DNA of 64,000 nt from an uncultured Eubacteriales bacterium. Lineage in GTDB: Bacteria > Bacillota > Clostridia > Peptostreptococcales > Anaerovoracaceae. Positions within the stretch are counted from its first letter, which is position 1. Every line of letters begins with the position of its first letter. The stretch spans positions 1 through 64,000 of the forward strand of contig UQXL01000008.1 of NCBI GenBank assembly GCA_900545135.1. The letters run 5' to 3'. This document shows positions 25,004-33,749 of this stretch, in pieces. The notes below the pieces were generated by a model. It saw only the letters and a program-made list of their open reading frames with translations. It did not search any database and was not told the origin of the DNA. The position numbers and the translations under genes are program-made.

Positions 25004-26095
25004 ATGAAATACAGGATCAATAAAAAGACAGGCGACAAAATAAGCGAACTGGGCTTCGGCACTTCCTGCGTCGTAGAAAAAGATGAAAAATCAGCCGTGG
25101 AAATCTTACAGAAAGCGTATGAAAACGGCATAAATTTCTTCGATCTGGCCACGTCTCAGGGCAATTGCTTCCCATACATGGGCAAAGCCCTCTCTCAGGT
25201 GCGCAAAGACGTGATCTATCAAATCCATTTCGGCACAAATTACGAGACAGGCGCTTACGGCTGGACCACAGACCTGGAAACGGTCAAGCGTAACATCGAC
25301 TGGCAGCTTTCCAATCTCAAGACCGACTATATAGACTATGGTTTTATTCATTGCCTCGACGAACTTTCGGATTGGGAAGAATATCAGAAAAACGGCGTTC
25401 TCGATTTTCTGCTGGAAATGAAAGGTCAGGGCGCAGTAAAGCACATAGGGCTTTCATCGCACACGCCCGCTCTTATCCAGAATGTTTTAGACGAGGTTGC
25501 CGTAGATATGCTGATGTTTTCCGTCAATCCCGGATATGATTATCAGAAGGGCGAATATGCCAAGGGCTCGGTGGACGAAAGAGCCGCCGTTTATCAGCGG
25601 TGCGAATCGGAAAACATCGGAATCTCCGTCATGAAACCATTTTCAGGCGGACAGCTGCTGGACGCCGCCTTATCTCCTTTCAGCCAGGAACTAACGGCTT
25701 ATCAATGCATGCAGTATGCCCTGGACCGCCCGGGAGTTCTGACCGTGCTGCCCGGCATCGGCAGCCTGGAGCAGCTGGATTCTCTGCTGAAATTCTTTGA
25801 TGCGCCTGAAGAAGAAAAGGACTACTCGGTGATAGGAAGCTTCAAACCGGCAGACGCCGCCGGCAAATGCGTATACTGCAACCACTGCAAGCCTTGCCCG
25901 GCAGGCATAGATATAGGCCTGGCGAATAAATACTACGACCTGGCAAGAAACGGCGATCAGATGGCTAAAGAACATTACATAGGGCTTGACGTCCACGCCG
26001 ACGCATGCGTGCAGTGCGGCCACTGCAACAGCCGTTGTCCTTTCGGCGTAGACCAGATGAAACGCATGAAAGAAATCGTCGATTTTTTCAGATAG
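25004..26095 (+). CDS. Aldo/keto reductase with C-terminal 4Fe-4S ferredoxin module
   Basis: A 363-residue protein. The AKR barrel occupies about residues 1-280 (ELGFGTSCVVEKDEK, DYIDYGFIHCLDELSDWE, HIGLSSHTP). The C-terminus carries two ferredoxin-like cysteine clusters, CVYCNHCKPCPAG and CVQCGHCNSRCPFG, for two 4Fe-4S centres. This is the COG1453-type family, which probably couples carbonyl or related reduction to ferredoxin or flavodoxin instead of NADPH. It lies between two flavodoxin genes, which are plausible electron donors. The start has a GAAAGGAC site 17 bases after the previous stop. Confidence 0.88.
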   Translation: MKYRINKKTGDKISELGFGTSCVVEKDEKSAVEILQKAYENGINFFDLATSQGNCFPYMGKALSQVRKDVIYQIHFGTNYETGAYGWTTDLETVKRNIDWQLSNLKTDYIDYGFIHCLDELSDWEEYQKNGVLDFLLEMKGQGAVKHIGLSSHTPALIQNVLDEVAVDMLMFSVNPGYDYQKGEYAKGSVDERAAVYQRCESENIGISVMKPFSGGQLLDAALSPFSQELTAYQCMQYALDRPGVLTVLPGIGSLEQLDSLLKFFDAPEEEKDYSVIGSFKPADAAGKCVYCNHCKPCPAGIDIGLANKYYDLARNGDQMAKEHYIGLDVHADACVQCGHCNSRCPFGVDQMKRMKEIVDFFR

Positions 26096-26227
26096 CGCCT
26101 GCAAGCGCAGCAATCATGGCAGTTCAGACTCTCGTCAAAGCTCGTCAAAGCCCCGTCAGAGACGCCAACCCTGCGCTACAGAAGAGATAAATCATTTCAG
26201 ATTATATAAAAACAGGGAGGTTTTATC

Positions 26228-26704
26228 ATGAGCAATACATTAGTAGCATATTTCAGCGCCAGCGGAACGACTGCAAAGCTGGCAAAGACACTGGCATCAG
26301 CGGCAAACGCCGATCTGTATGAAATCAAGCCGGAAATCCCATATACAGACGCTGACCTTAACTGGAACAACAGCAAGAGCCGCAGCAGCATCGAAATGAA
26401 CGACAAGACATTCCGTCCGGCGATAAGCGGCAAAGTGGAAAACATGAATCAGTACGACACGATCTATGTAGGATTTCCTATATGGTGGTATGTGGCCCCG
26501 ACGATCATCAACACATTCCTGGAGCAGTACGACCTGTCCGGCAAAACGATCATTCCATTCGCCACTTCCGGCGGAAGCGGAATGGGCCGCACCAACGAAG
26601 AGCTGAAAGGCTCCTGCCCCGGAGCAGTGCTGAAAGACGGCAGACGTTTAAGCCCATCTGCTTCAGAAGCGCAGCTGAAAGACTGGATAAATTCCATCGG
26701 CTGA
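26228..26704 (+). CDS. Flavodoxin
   Basis: A 158-residue flavodoxin. It has the N-terminal strand and phosphate loop NTLVAYFSASGTTAKLAKTL, the YDTIYVGFPIWWYVAPTII loop that stacks on the flavin, and IIPFATSGGSGMGRT. It carries one-electron or two-electron reducing power using FMN. The length fits short-chain flavodoxins of Clostridia. A GGGAGG site precedes the start. It ends the redox gene cluster, 133 bases after the Fe-S aldo/keto reductase, and is immediately followed by the poly-G tract. Confidence 0.92.
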   Translation: MSNTLVAYFSASGTTAKLAKTLASAANADLYEIKPEIPYTDADLNWNNSKSRSSIEMNDKTFRPAISGKVENMNQYDTIYVGFPIWWYVAPTIINTFLEQYDLSGKTIIPFATSGGSGMGRTNEELKGSCPGAVLKDGRRLSPSASEAQLKDWINSIG

Positions 26705-26718
26705 TTTTCTTCTCCCGG

Positions 26719-26875
26719 CCGGGGGGGGGGGGGGGGGGGAAGGCCACCCGGCAAAATTTATAGCGAGCGGAGGCGAAAAACCAAAGGGCCCCCCCAAAAA
26801 TGTTTAACCCCCCCGCCGCCGCCCGCGCCCCCCCCCCCCCCCCCCGCCCCCCCCCCCCGCCCCCCCCCCCCCCCC
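26719..26875. other. Poly-G and poly-C homopolymer patch, suspected assembly artefact
   Basis: A run of 19 consecutive G starts near 26720. From about 26790 there are several long C runs, the longest near 18 bases, interrupted by single G. Nothing else in the window looks like this. The order (sequence running into G, then C running into sequence) is what two read ends with poly-G tails would give when wrongly joined. A real unstable tract cannot be excluded. Confidence 0.6.
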
Positions 26876-26877
26876 AC

Positions 26878-26946
26878 ACGGTCACCGAGCAAATTGATTT
26901 CCTGTCCAGGGGAAAAGCAAAACGGTCACCGAGAAAATTGATTACC
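26878..26946. repeat. Two 25-nt direct repeats next to the homopolymer patch
   Basis: ACGGTCACCGAG followed by AAATTGATT and CC occurs at 26878-26902 and 26922-26946, 44 bases apart, with two differences. They lie just right of the poly-C tract. Confidence 0.75.
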
Positions 26947-26994
26947 CGGCCGAGGCCTGTCATGCCGACCGGCACAATCTAATGCGATGATACG

Positions 26995-27044
26995 AAAAAT
27001 CTCCCGCAAACCCGGCAAATCCGGCAAGACTGCGGGAGATTTTT
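26995..27044. terminator. Bidirectional terminator between flavodoxin and RlmD-like genes
   Basis: AAAAATCTCCCGCA (26995-27008) pairs perfectly with TGCGGGAGATTTTT (27031-27044), with T-runs on both strands. Confidence 0.9.
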
Positions 27045-27077
27045 GTTTAAATACGTCATTTTGAATTTGCTGTTTTC

Positions 27078-28544
27078 TTACCCTCTCACAAGCTTGGCGC
27101 ACACTTCGCATGCACCTGTCCAGGGGAACATGTCCACAGGTGTGGCTTCTACAAGACGGTACCCTCTTTCACCCAGATATTTTATGTCTCGGGCCATGGT
27201 CGCCGCGTCGCATGAGACATATATGATCTTCTCCGGAGACACAGCTGAAACCGCGTCCAGCAGGGCGGTTCCGCAGCCCGATCTCGGCGGATCCAAAATC
27301 ACGACGTCCGCATTTTCGGCGCCCGGCTCATGCCCGTTGCCGACCAGCTTTGGCAGCTCCTCCTCTGCCTTTCCGCAAATATATCGTGCATTTACGATGC
27401 CGTTTATGACCGCGTTTCTGTTGGCGTCAAGCACAGCCTGTTTGACCGATTCTATGCCTATGACTGAGCCGGTTCCGCCTTTCCTGCGCATATCATCCGC
27501 GCAGTAAAGCCCTATGGTTCCCACTCCGCAGTAAAGATCGAGTACGGTTTCGCTTCCCCTGAGATCAGCGTATTCAAGGACTTTGTCATAAAGCTTTCTC
27601 ATCTGCTGAGGGTTCACCTGATAAAAAGAAAGGGGTGAAATCTCAAAGCTCAGGTCTCCTACTTTCTCTGTGATCGTAGGCGCTCCGGCGAGGGTTATAC
27701 ATTCATCGCCGAGTATCTCGGATGTCTTTTTCTTGTTTATATCGAGCACAACGCTTTCCAGGCTGAATTCTATACCTGCGAAAGGCCCCTCTTCATGAAC
27801 GGGAATGTTAAAAATCGCTTCGTCAAGCATTTCCACCAGCTTGGCGGCGTTTGGTATCCCCTTGCCGTTGATTACAAGTATGACCATGACCTGACCGGTG
27901 CCGAAAGCCGTGCGGACTATCATGTGCCGCATGAGGCCTTTGTCCCAGCGTCTGTCGTAGGACGTTATGTTGTCTTCTTCCATGAATTTTCTCAGGGCCT
28001 GAGTGGCGGCCATGGCGGGCTCAGATTGCAGCGCGCAGAAACGGCAGTCCACCACATCGTGGCTTTTGGCCTGATAAAAACCTATGCGGGGCTCGTGAAC
28101 AGGGTGAACGATTCCGCCTTTTTCCGTTATCAGTCCGCCCGTGCTGACGGGCATAGACGCTTTGTTTCTGTAATAGAACGGTTCTTCCATGCCTATCGTA
28201 TCGGCGACTTTTGGATTTTCGACGCCGCCTATTCTCACCAGCTTATCGGCTGTCTGCTTTTTCTTCAATGCAAGCTGGCTTTCGTAGTCCATCTCCTGGT
28301 AAATGCATCCGCCGCACTGCTTATTATGAGGACAGAATGCTTCCTGTCTGGCAGGAGACGGCTCAAGCATATTTGTGATTTCTGCGAATCCGTAATTTTT
28401 CTTGACTTTCGTCATTTCCGCCTCGACCACGTCTCCAACGACCGCATCCCTGACAAACACGGCAAACCCATCGGCCTTTCCTATGCCCTGCCCCTCTTTG
28501 GACATGTCTTCTATGATTAACTTGACTTTTTGACCTTTTTCCAT
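27078..28544 (-). CDS. 23S rRNA uracil-C5-methyltransferase, RlmD/RlmCD (RumA) type
   Basis: A 488-residue SAM-dependent RNA methyltransferase. An N-terminal TRAM domain (about residues 1-60) is followed by the 4Fe-4S cysteine set in FCPHNKQCGGCIYQEM and CRFCALQ. The SAM site is VLDLYCGVGTIGLYCA, and the catalytic part has VILDPPRSGCGTAL and IYVSCDAATMARDI with the nucleophilic cysteine. It methylates U747 and/or U1939 of 23S rRNA. The substrate position cannot be told from the sequence. The start follows AAGGAAA. It ends next to the terminator that separates it from the flavodoxin. Confidence 0.92.
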   Translation of the reverse strand: MEKGQKVKLIIEDMSKEGQGIGKADGFAVFVRDAVVGDVVEAEMTKVKKNYGFAEITNMLEPSPARQEAFCPHNKQCGGCIYQEMDYESQLALKKKQTADKLVRIGGVENPKVADTIGMEEPFYYRNKASMPVSTGGLITEKGGIVHPVHEPRIGFYQAKSHDVVDCRFCALQSEPAMAATQALRKFMEEDNITSYDRRWDKGLMRHMIVRTAFGTGQVMVILVINGKGIPNAAKLVEMLDEAIFNIPVHEEGPFAGIEFSLESVVLDINKKKTSEILGDECITLAGAPTITEKVGDLSFEISPLSFYQVNPQQMRKLYDKVLEYADLRGSETVLDLYCGVGTIGLYCADDMRRKGGTGSVIGIESVKQAVLDANRNAVINGIVNARYICGKAEEELPKLVGNGHEPGAENADVVILDPPRSGCGTALLDAVSAVSPEKIIYVSCDAATMARDIKYLGERGYRLVEATPVDMFPWTGACEVCAKLVRG

Positions 28545-28781
28545 ACAAAATTTCCTTTCTGCGATAATTTTATCATAAAAGCTGCTAGCTGAAAAGTGCT
28601 GATGGGCGCATCTCTTTATCGCCGCACGCTGAAAAGTCCGCGCTGCAGAAATCCAATATCCACTTTTGCCGACATTATGATTTACAAAACTCTCCGTTTG
28701 AGTTAAAATCTATAAGCAACTTAAAATTAAAGCCGTGCGGACTTTGACCGCTGTGCTGAAAACTGCACTGAAGAGGTATAT

Positions 28782-29909
28782 ATGAAAAAAGCTTTGAAAT
28801 TTCTGGGCGCTGTTTTAGCCGCCCTCATAATAGTGGTTCTCATCTATGTCGCATACGTTTTCATAGACTATTACAGGTTGAAGGACAACATCGAACTGAC
28901 AGTGGAAAAGCCGGTGGCGGCAGGTGACTGGCAAACGGATGACGGCGCTCAGGAGACAGGCGACTCGCAAACGCTGAGACAGCAGGTTCCGACGGGGAAA
29001 GAGCTCACCGTTACTTCGTGGAACATCGGCTTCGGTGCTTACACGGATCAATATTCGTTTTTCATGGACGGAGGAAAATACTCCCGCGGTTTCTCAGAAG
29101 AAATAGTATCGGATACGGTCAGTCAGATGGCTTCAGAGCTGGAAGCTTTCGGTTCTGATTTCTATTTCATACAGGAAATCGATGTGGACGCCACCCGTTC
29201 ATATCATATCAATGAATACGAAATGATCGCGGAAAAATTTCAGGACAAGAGCAGAGTATATGCACAGAATTACGATTCACCTTACCTCTTCTATCCTGTT
29301 TTGAAACCCCACGGCAAGTCGGTAGCAGGCATTGCCACTATTTCAGGCTATGATATAACGTCGGCGCTCAGAAGAAGTCTGCCGATCCAAAACGGTTTCG
29401 CCAAGTTCCTCGATCTTGACAGGTGCTATTCCATCAGCCGCATCCCTACTGACAACGGCAAAGAACTGGTTTTGATAAATTTCCATCTTTCGGCTTATAC
29501 AACCGACCCGGCCATCGGCGATGAGCAGCTTTCGATGTTATATGAGGACATTGCAAAGGAATACGAAAAAGGGAATTACGTGGTTTGCGGCGGAGATTTC
29601 AATAAGGACTTGCTGGAAAATTCAGCTGAAATTTTCGGAGTTTCCGGCGAAGACTACAGCTGGGCCAAGGCTTTCCCTTACGACAAAGTTCCTGACGGAA
29701 TAACGGTCGTGGCGCCTTTCGATGAAGCTTCGCCTGCCCCAAGCTGCCGCAACGCTGACAGGCCATGGGACGCAGAAACCAACTTCCAGCTGACTGTTGA
29801 CGGATTCATAATCAGCGACAACGTAAAATGCGTCAAATCGGACGTGGTCGACCTGAAGTTCACCTGTTCCGACCACAACCCGGTGTATATGGATTTTATC
29901 CTGGAATAA
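28782..29909 (+). CDS. Membrane-anchored endonuclease/exonuclease/phosphatase (EEP) family hydrolase
   Basis: A 375-residue protein with one N-terminal membrane helix (FLGAVLAALIIVVLIYVAYV) and an EEP domain outside or at the membrane. Landmarks are TVTSWNIGFGAY (metal-binding Asn), DFYFIQEIDVDA (catalytic Glu), VCGGDFNKDLLE and TCSDHNPVYMDF (catalytic Asp-His). The superfamily includes nucleases, sphingomyelinases and inositol phosphatases, so the substrate is open. The gene stands alone, with a promoter-like region before 28782 and a hairpin terminator after it. Confidence 0.88.
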   Translation: MKKALKFLGAVLAALIIVVLIYVAYVFIDYYRLKDNIELTVEKPVAAGDWQTDDGAQETGDSQTLRQQVPTGKELTVTSWNIGFGAYTDQYSFFMDGGKYSRGFSEEIVSDTVSQMASELEAFGSDFYFIQEIDVDATRSYHINEYEMIAEKFQDKSRVYAQNYDSPYLFYPVLKPHGKSVAGIATISGYDITSALRRSLPIQNGFAKFLDLDRCYSISRIPTDNGKELVLINFHLSAYTTDPAIGDEQLSMLYEDIAKEYEKGNYVVCGGDFNKDLLENSAEIFGVSGEDYSWAKAFPYDKVPDGITVVAPFDEASPAPSCRNADRPWDAETNFQLTVDGFIISDNVKCVKSDVVDLKFTCSDHNPVYMDFILE

Positions 29910-29926
29910 TCAAAATCATAATAAAC

Positions 29927-29974
29927 AAGAACCCGGCGTGTCGGCGGCTTAAACCGCTGATGTGCCGGGCTCTT
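29927..29974. terminator. Long hairpin between convergent EEP and LysR genes
   Basis: AAGAACCCGGC near 29927 pairs with GCCGGGCTCTT near 29964, and inner arms CGGCGG and CCGCTG close the loop. It can stop transcripts from either side. Confidence 0.75.
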
Positions 29975-30019
29975 GGTTAGTTCGTATAAAATTCTTCCTT
30001 TGCAGCGTACAAAAACCGT

Positions 30020-30913
30020 TTATAATAGCAGCTTTATATTTTCGTCCTCCAGCTCCTCGATCGTCTCCTTGATACAGGCAAGCAGCTCGTACGAAAGCTC
30101 CCTGTTTTTTCTTTCCGCCATGTACGAATAAAAAATCATCCTCGTCGGCATTTCACCGATAATTTGTTTCTTAACCACTTTCCCCTCAGTCACCAGACCG
30201 TTGGCCACCGTCGAAGGTACTATGGCCCAGGTACCTCTTTTCTCGACGAAATGCTCAAGCTGACTTATGAGGTTTATCTTTATGTATGGCTTGACCTTCT
30301 TTCCGAAGAAAGAATCATGCCAATCCACGAACGTGTCAGACCAGGGTGTGTATATCTCGTCTCTCACGTCAAGCTCTGAAATTTTTACTATCTCCGGCAG
30401 CTGGTTGTCTGTCTCGCAGATCAAGACCATTTTTTCGGAAAAGACAGGGACATATTTCAGTTTGGGAAAGTTCTTGATGTTGGAATAGAACGCCAGATCG
30501 ATAAAACCGTTTTCCACGTTTTCATAGGCTTCTTTCGTGTCCATATCCTCTATTTCCAGCACTACGTCTGGGTGTATGGCCATGAACCTCTCATAGACTG
30601 AAGTAAGAATAAAAATACCCAAACTGTCTACGGAGGAAACCCTGAGGATATGCCTCTTTCCTCCTATATCGAACATTTTTTCGACTATTTCCTTGTATTC
30701 CAAAGCCAGCTTGGAAAACTCCTCTCCCTCTGAAGTAAGCGTCAGCTTCCGCTGGCCCTTTCCCCTGAAAAAAAGCTGATAACCCAGTTCTCTTTCCAGA
30801 ATTTTTATTCTGGTGCTGAGAGAGGACTGGCTTATAAAAAGTTTTTCTGCTGCTTTTGATATATTCATTTCTTCATGTATCGCGATAAAAGCGTAAATTT
30901 CAGCGTTCGTCAT
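30020..30913 (-). CDS. LysR family transcriptional regulator
   Basis: A 297-residue LysR protein with the winged helix at the N-terminus (IYAFIAIHEEMNISKAAEKL, then QSSLSTRIKILEREL) and an effector domain thereafter. An in-frame codon nine residues upstream exists, but GGAGATGTATTATG places the start at 30913. The effector domain has an unusual acidic C-terminus (ETIEELEDENIKLLL). It has no divergent neighbour close by: the next gene upstream is the LTA-synthase-like gene on the same strand, so its target is unclear. Confidence 0.9.
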   Translation of the reverse strand: MTNAEIYAFIAIHEEMNISKAAEKLFISQSSLSTRIKILERELGYQLFFRGKGQRKLTLTSEGEEFSKLALEYKEIVEKMFDIGGKRHILRVSSVDSLGIFILTSVYERFMAIHPDVVLEIEDMDTKEAYENVENGFIDLAFYSNIKNFPKLKYVPVFSEKMVLICETDNQLPEIVKISELDVRDEIYTPWSDTFVDWHDSFFGKKVKPYIKINLISQLEHFVEKRGTWAIVPSTVANGLVTEGKVVKKQIIGEMPTRMIFYSYMAERKNRELSYELLACIKETIEELEDENIKLLL

Positions 30914-31061
30914 AATACATCTCCATAAATATTCAATCAATTAAATATTATATATGATAATATGGTATTTTACAATAAGCAAAACAACGGCTAAAATATA
31001 CTTAACAAAGACTAGGAAACCCATTACCTGATTCCACCGGGTATTTACTTTCTAAACTATT

Positions 31062-31096
31062 AAAGATACCGTTTCATAAAAACGGTATCTTTTATT
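31062..31096. terminator. Hairpin terminator after the LTA-synthase-like gene
   Basis: AAAGATACCGTTT (31062-31074) pairs perfectly with AAACGGTATCTTT (31080-31092), with T-rich sequence on the plus strand and a shorter T-run on the minus strand. Confidence 0.8.
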
Positions 31097-31147
31097 TTTT
31101 CGGCTGTTATAACCACCCTTATCATTAGTCTTATCACCAGGCTGTCA

Positions 31148-33124
31148 TCAGGCCGCCGGCTTTTCCTGCGCCGTGTTCTCTTCAAGGTCAAGGCAGGCAT
31201 AGTAATCCTTATCGAGAATCAGCGCCGAGTAGTTGAACATCATCGCCGCTTTCTTATCCATCTCAGCCACATATTCATCGTCTTTTCCGATGAGCTCGCT
31301 CCGCTTGCCTTTCTCGCTTATCCAGTTTTTATCCTTGAAAAGCACGAAGCCCTCGCTAGAACTGAAAATATCTTTTCCCATGAAGAGCCTGGAATCATAC
31401 TCCAGCCCGAACATGTTGGAAAGCGTAGGCAGTATATCCATGTTACTGCACAGCTTGTCGACCGTCTCAGGCTCCATGCCCGGCGTCCACAGCAGGAAAG
31501 CGCTCTCGTATATCTCATATTCCTGGTCCGCCTCGTGGCCTTTAAACTCGTCTATGGCTGACTGTTCAAGGCCGTAAGGATAATGGTCTCCTGCAAGGGC
31601 GATGACCGTGTCCTCCAGTTCTCCTGCTTCTTCCAGTCTTCTCAGCAGCAGTTCCAGCGCCCTGTCAAGCTCGATCTCACCGGCCATATAAGCTTTGCAG
31701 GCGTCGGACATATCCATGTCTTCCACCAGTTCTCTGTTTTTCTTGGCCATGTCGTTGCCATAGAAGTTATAGTTCATGTGACCGCTGACCGTCAGGTAAT
31801 ATACGTGGAAAGGCTTTATTTCTCCCTTTTCATCAGGAGTGAGAAAATCCTGCGTCGTCTCGTCTATCATCTCTATGTCGGATTCAGGCCACGTTTTTTC
31901 AAAGGAATAATCTCTGCCCTGGCCTTTGAATTCATATCCCAGATTAGGATGAGAGGAATCTCTGTCATAATAATATACGCTGTGGTCGTGATAAGCTTTG
32001 GTCTCATATCCCAGGCTGCTGAACTGGTTGCCCAGCGTAAATGGCAGATAATTCTCAGCCGACTCTTTCATCGACCATACGCCCGGCTTTGGAACAAGGC
32101 TCTGCAGGTTTACGTATTCCCCGTCGAGGGTGCTGACTCCCCATATAGGGTTATAAAAGTTGGTAAAATTATATCCCTCTGTCAGCAGCTTATACAAGGT
32201 AGGCGTATACTTTTCACTGACGGCAAAGTCAGTGAAGCTTTCCGCCGTGATAAATATGAGATTTTTTCCCTCAAAGATGCCCGTCTTATCGTTTTTTTCC
32301 GTAGGCTCAAGGCTTCCGAAATAGCGGTGCATCGTCTCTATGGTCTCGTCTTCCTCCTCTTCGGCCAGCGCTTCAAAGTAGAGGGAATCAATCACGTTAT
32401 CATCCGGCTGCGGCTCTATCTCTTCTTCCGCGGAAATATCTTCAAGCACCGGTTCAAATCCCGTCGCCAGCTTCCACAAATCGACTCCCATAGCGCCCAT
32501 CAGTCCTGTGCATCTGACAGAGCTTTGAATCTCTCCCACGCCGTGCAGCGCCTGATAAGGCGACTGGGGATCATCGTCCCTTACCGATCCTGTCATCAAG
32601 CTTACGCCTAAAAACAAAATACATGTCAGGGCAGAAATCACAAGGGTGAATTTCTTTGCCCTGCGGCCGCCTTCTCTGCTGTAATCCCTGTGGTCTGCTT
32701 TCAGTCCTATTACCGCAGCAGCTACGCCTATAATCAGTATTGTAAGCATCTGAAATTTTACGTGCCAGATAGCGTCGAATATGGTTCCCATAAATTCGGT
32801 CACCTGAGCGCCGTTGACCATGGAATAAAAGGTAAAATATGTGGAAAATATTCCGTAATATACGATTTGTGAAAGGAATAAAAGAATTATTATTCCCATA
32901 GCGGCAGAATACAGAACTTTGCCTGCTCTCCCCGGCGCCGCGGTTTTTATTAAAAACAGCAAAGACGCGGCGGAAGCGCATACCGCGACAATTATGACGG
33001 TTTCTGCGATTATGTACCGGTTATCTTCAAAACCGAGAGTAAAGGCCCTCTGAAAAGCTTCCATCAGAACCAGCGCAACAAACGTTACTGCTAATAAAAC
33101 AAAATCTCTAACCCTGATTTTCAT
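31148..33124 (-). CDS. LTA synthase family sulfatase-type membrane protein
   Basis: A 658-residue protein of the LtaS/phosphoglycerol transferase family. Five membrane helices fill about the first 175 residues, followed by an extracellular sulfatase-fold domain with NLIFITAESFTDFAV (metal/nucleophile region), YNPIWGVSTLDGEYVNLQSL, YHDHSVYYYDR and VIALAGDHYPYGLEQ. Such enzymes polymerise glycerol phosphate on lipoteichoic acid or add phospho-groups to envelope glycans. The usual catalytic threonine after the ES region is not obvious, so the exact reaction is uncertain. The linker at residues 230-265 is very acidic. It is a single gene flanked by hairpins. Confidence 0.87.
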   Translation of the reverse strand: MKIRVRDFVLLAVTFVALVLMEAFQRAFTLGFEDNRYIIAETVIIVAVCASAASLLFLIKTAAPGRAGKVLYSAAMGIIILLFLSQIVYYGIFSTYFTFYSMVNGAQVTEFMGTIFDAIWHVKFQMLTILIIGVAAAVIGLKADHRDYSREGGRRAKKFTLVISALTCILFLGVSLMTGSVRDDDPQSPYQALHGVGEIQSSVRCTGLMGAMGVDLWKLATGFEPVLEDISAEEEIEPQPDDNVIDSLYFEALAEEEEDETIETMHRYFGSLEPTEKNDKTGIFEGKNLIFITAESFTDFAVSEKYTPTLYKLLTEGYNFTNFYNPIWGVSTLDGEYVNLQSLVPKPGVWSMKESAENYLPFTLGNQFSSLGYETKAYHDHSVYYYDRDSSHPNLGYEFKGQGRDYSFEKTWPESDIEMIDETTQDFLTPDEKGEIKPFHVYYLTVSGHMNYNFYGNDMAKKNRELVEDMDMSDACKAYMAGEIELDRALELLLRRLEEAGELEDTVIALAGDHYPYGLEQSAIDEFKGHEADQEYEIYESAFLLWTPGMEPETVDKLCSNMDILPTLSNMFGLEYDSRLFMGKDIFSSSEGFVLFKDKNWISEKGKRSELIGKDDEYVAEMDKKAAMMFNYSALILDKDYYACLDLEENTAQEKPAA

Positions 33125-33231
33125 CTTGTGCCCCTTTAACGATCAAACTCGATTATTTTCAGCATTTCGTTATGTGCTGAAAACACATTATATTATTATA
33201 CAAAAAAAAATATTTTTAGGCAACACCCATC

Positions 33232-33259
33232 ACCTTTTATATATCTGCGTCATAAAATA
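33232..33259 (+). promoter_or_regulatory. Candidate sigma-K/sigma-E sporulation promoter
   Basis: CATAAAATA at 33251-33259 matches the -10 pattern CATANNNTA of late mother-cell sigma factors, with an AC dinucleotide 17 bases upstream at 33232-33233. It lies 24 bases before the cwlJ-like gene, whose product would be needed in the spore. Confidence 0.5.
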
Positions 33260-33282
33260 ATATCAGTTCGTGGAGGTAAGCT

Positions 33283-33726
33283 ATGGCATTAGATACTAGA
33301 GAGCTCTTTGCCCGACTCATTCAGTGCGAAGCGGGCGGAGAAGGCGAATACGGTATGGCCGCTGTGGCTACGGTAGTTATGAACAGGGCGAACGCCACGG
33401 AAGGGGAATTCAGCCGGGTCGGCAACGGAGGCGATGTGAGAGCCGTCATAACACAGCCCGGTCAGTTTACATGCATGCGTGAATCGGTGGGAGGCTCCTA
33501 CAACGCTCAGAATGTTTACAATATGAGACCTACCGATATACATTATCAGATAGTGGACTGGGCGATGGCCGGAGGCAGGCTTCCGGGAATAGACAACGCG
33601 CTTTTCTTCTTCAATCCTTACAGCGACGTATGTCCCACCTATTTCCCTACACGCGTGGGAGTCATACATAACCGCATAGGCGATCACTGTTTTTACATAC
33701 CTACCAGCTACTACGCCGATACTTAA
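33283..33726 (+). CDS. Spore cortex-lytic hydrolase, CwlJ/SleB family
   Basis: A 147-residue protein consisting of a single Hydrolase_2 domain. The catalytic glutamate lies in IQCEAGGEGEYGMAAVATVV, and NRAN, TQPGQFTCM and FFNPYSD are family landmarks. It has no signal peptide and no peptidoglycan-binding domain, and the size is that of CwlJ (about 142), not SleB. CwlJ degrades the spore cortex during germination and needs GerQ. The next gene, 24 bases downstream, encodes a GerQ-like coat protein, which strongly supports the call. Confidence 0.9.
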   Translation: MALDTRELFARLIQCEAGGEGEYGMAAVATVVMNRANATEGEFSRVGNGGDVRAVITQPGQFTCMRESVGGSYNAQNVYNMRPTDIHYQIVDWAMAGGRLPGIDNALFFFNPYSDVCPTYFPTRVGVIHNRIGDHCFYIPTSYYADT

Positions 33727-33749
33727 AAACAACCAACAGGAGGTAATTT

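Noticed and set aside
26550..26982. Pro- or Gly-rich frames over the homopolymer patch
   Set aside because: They are produced by translating C and G runs.
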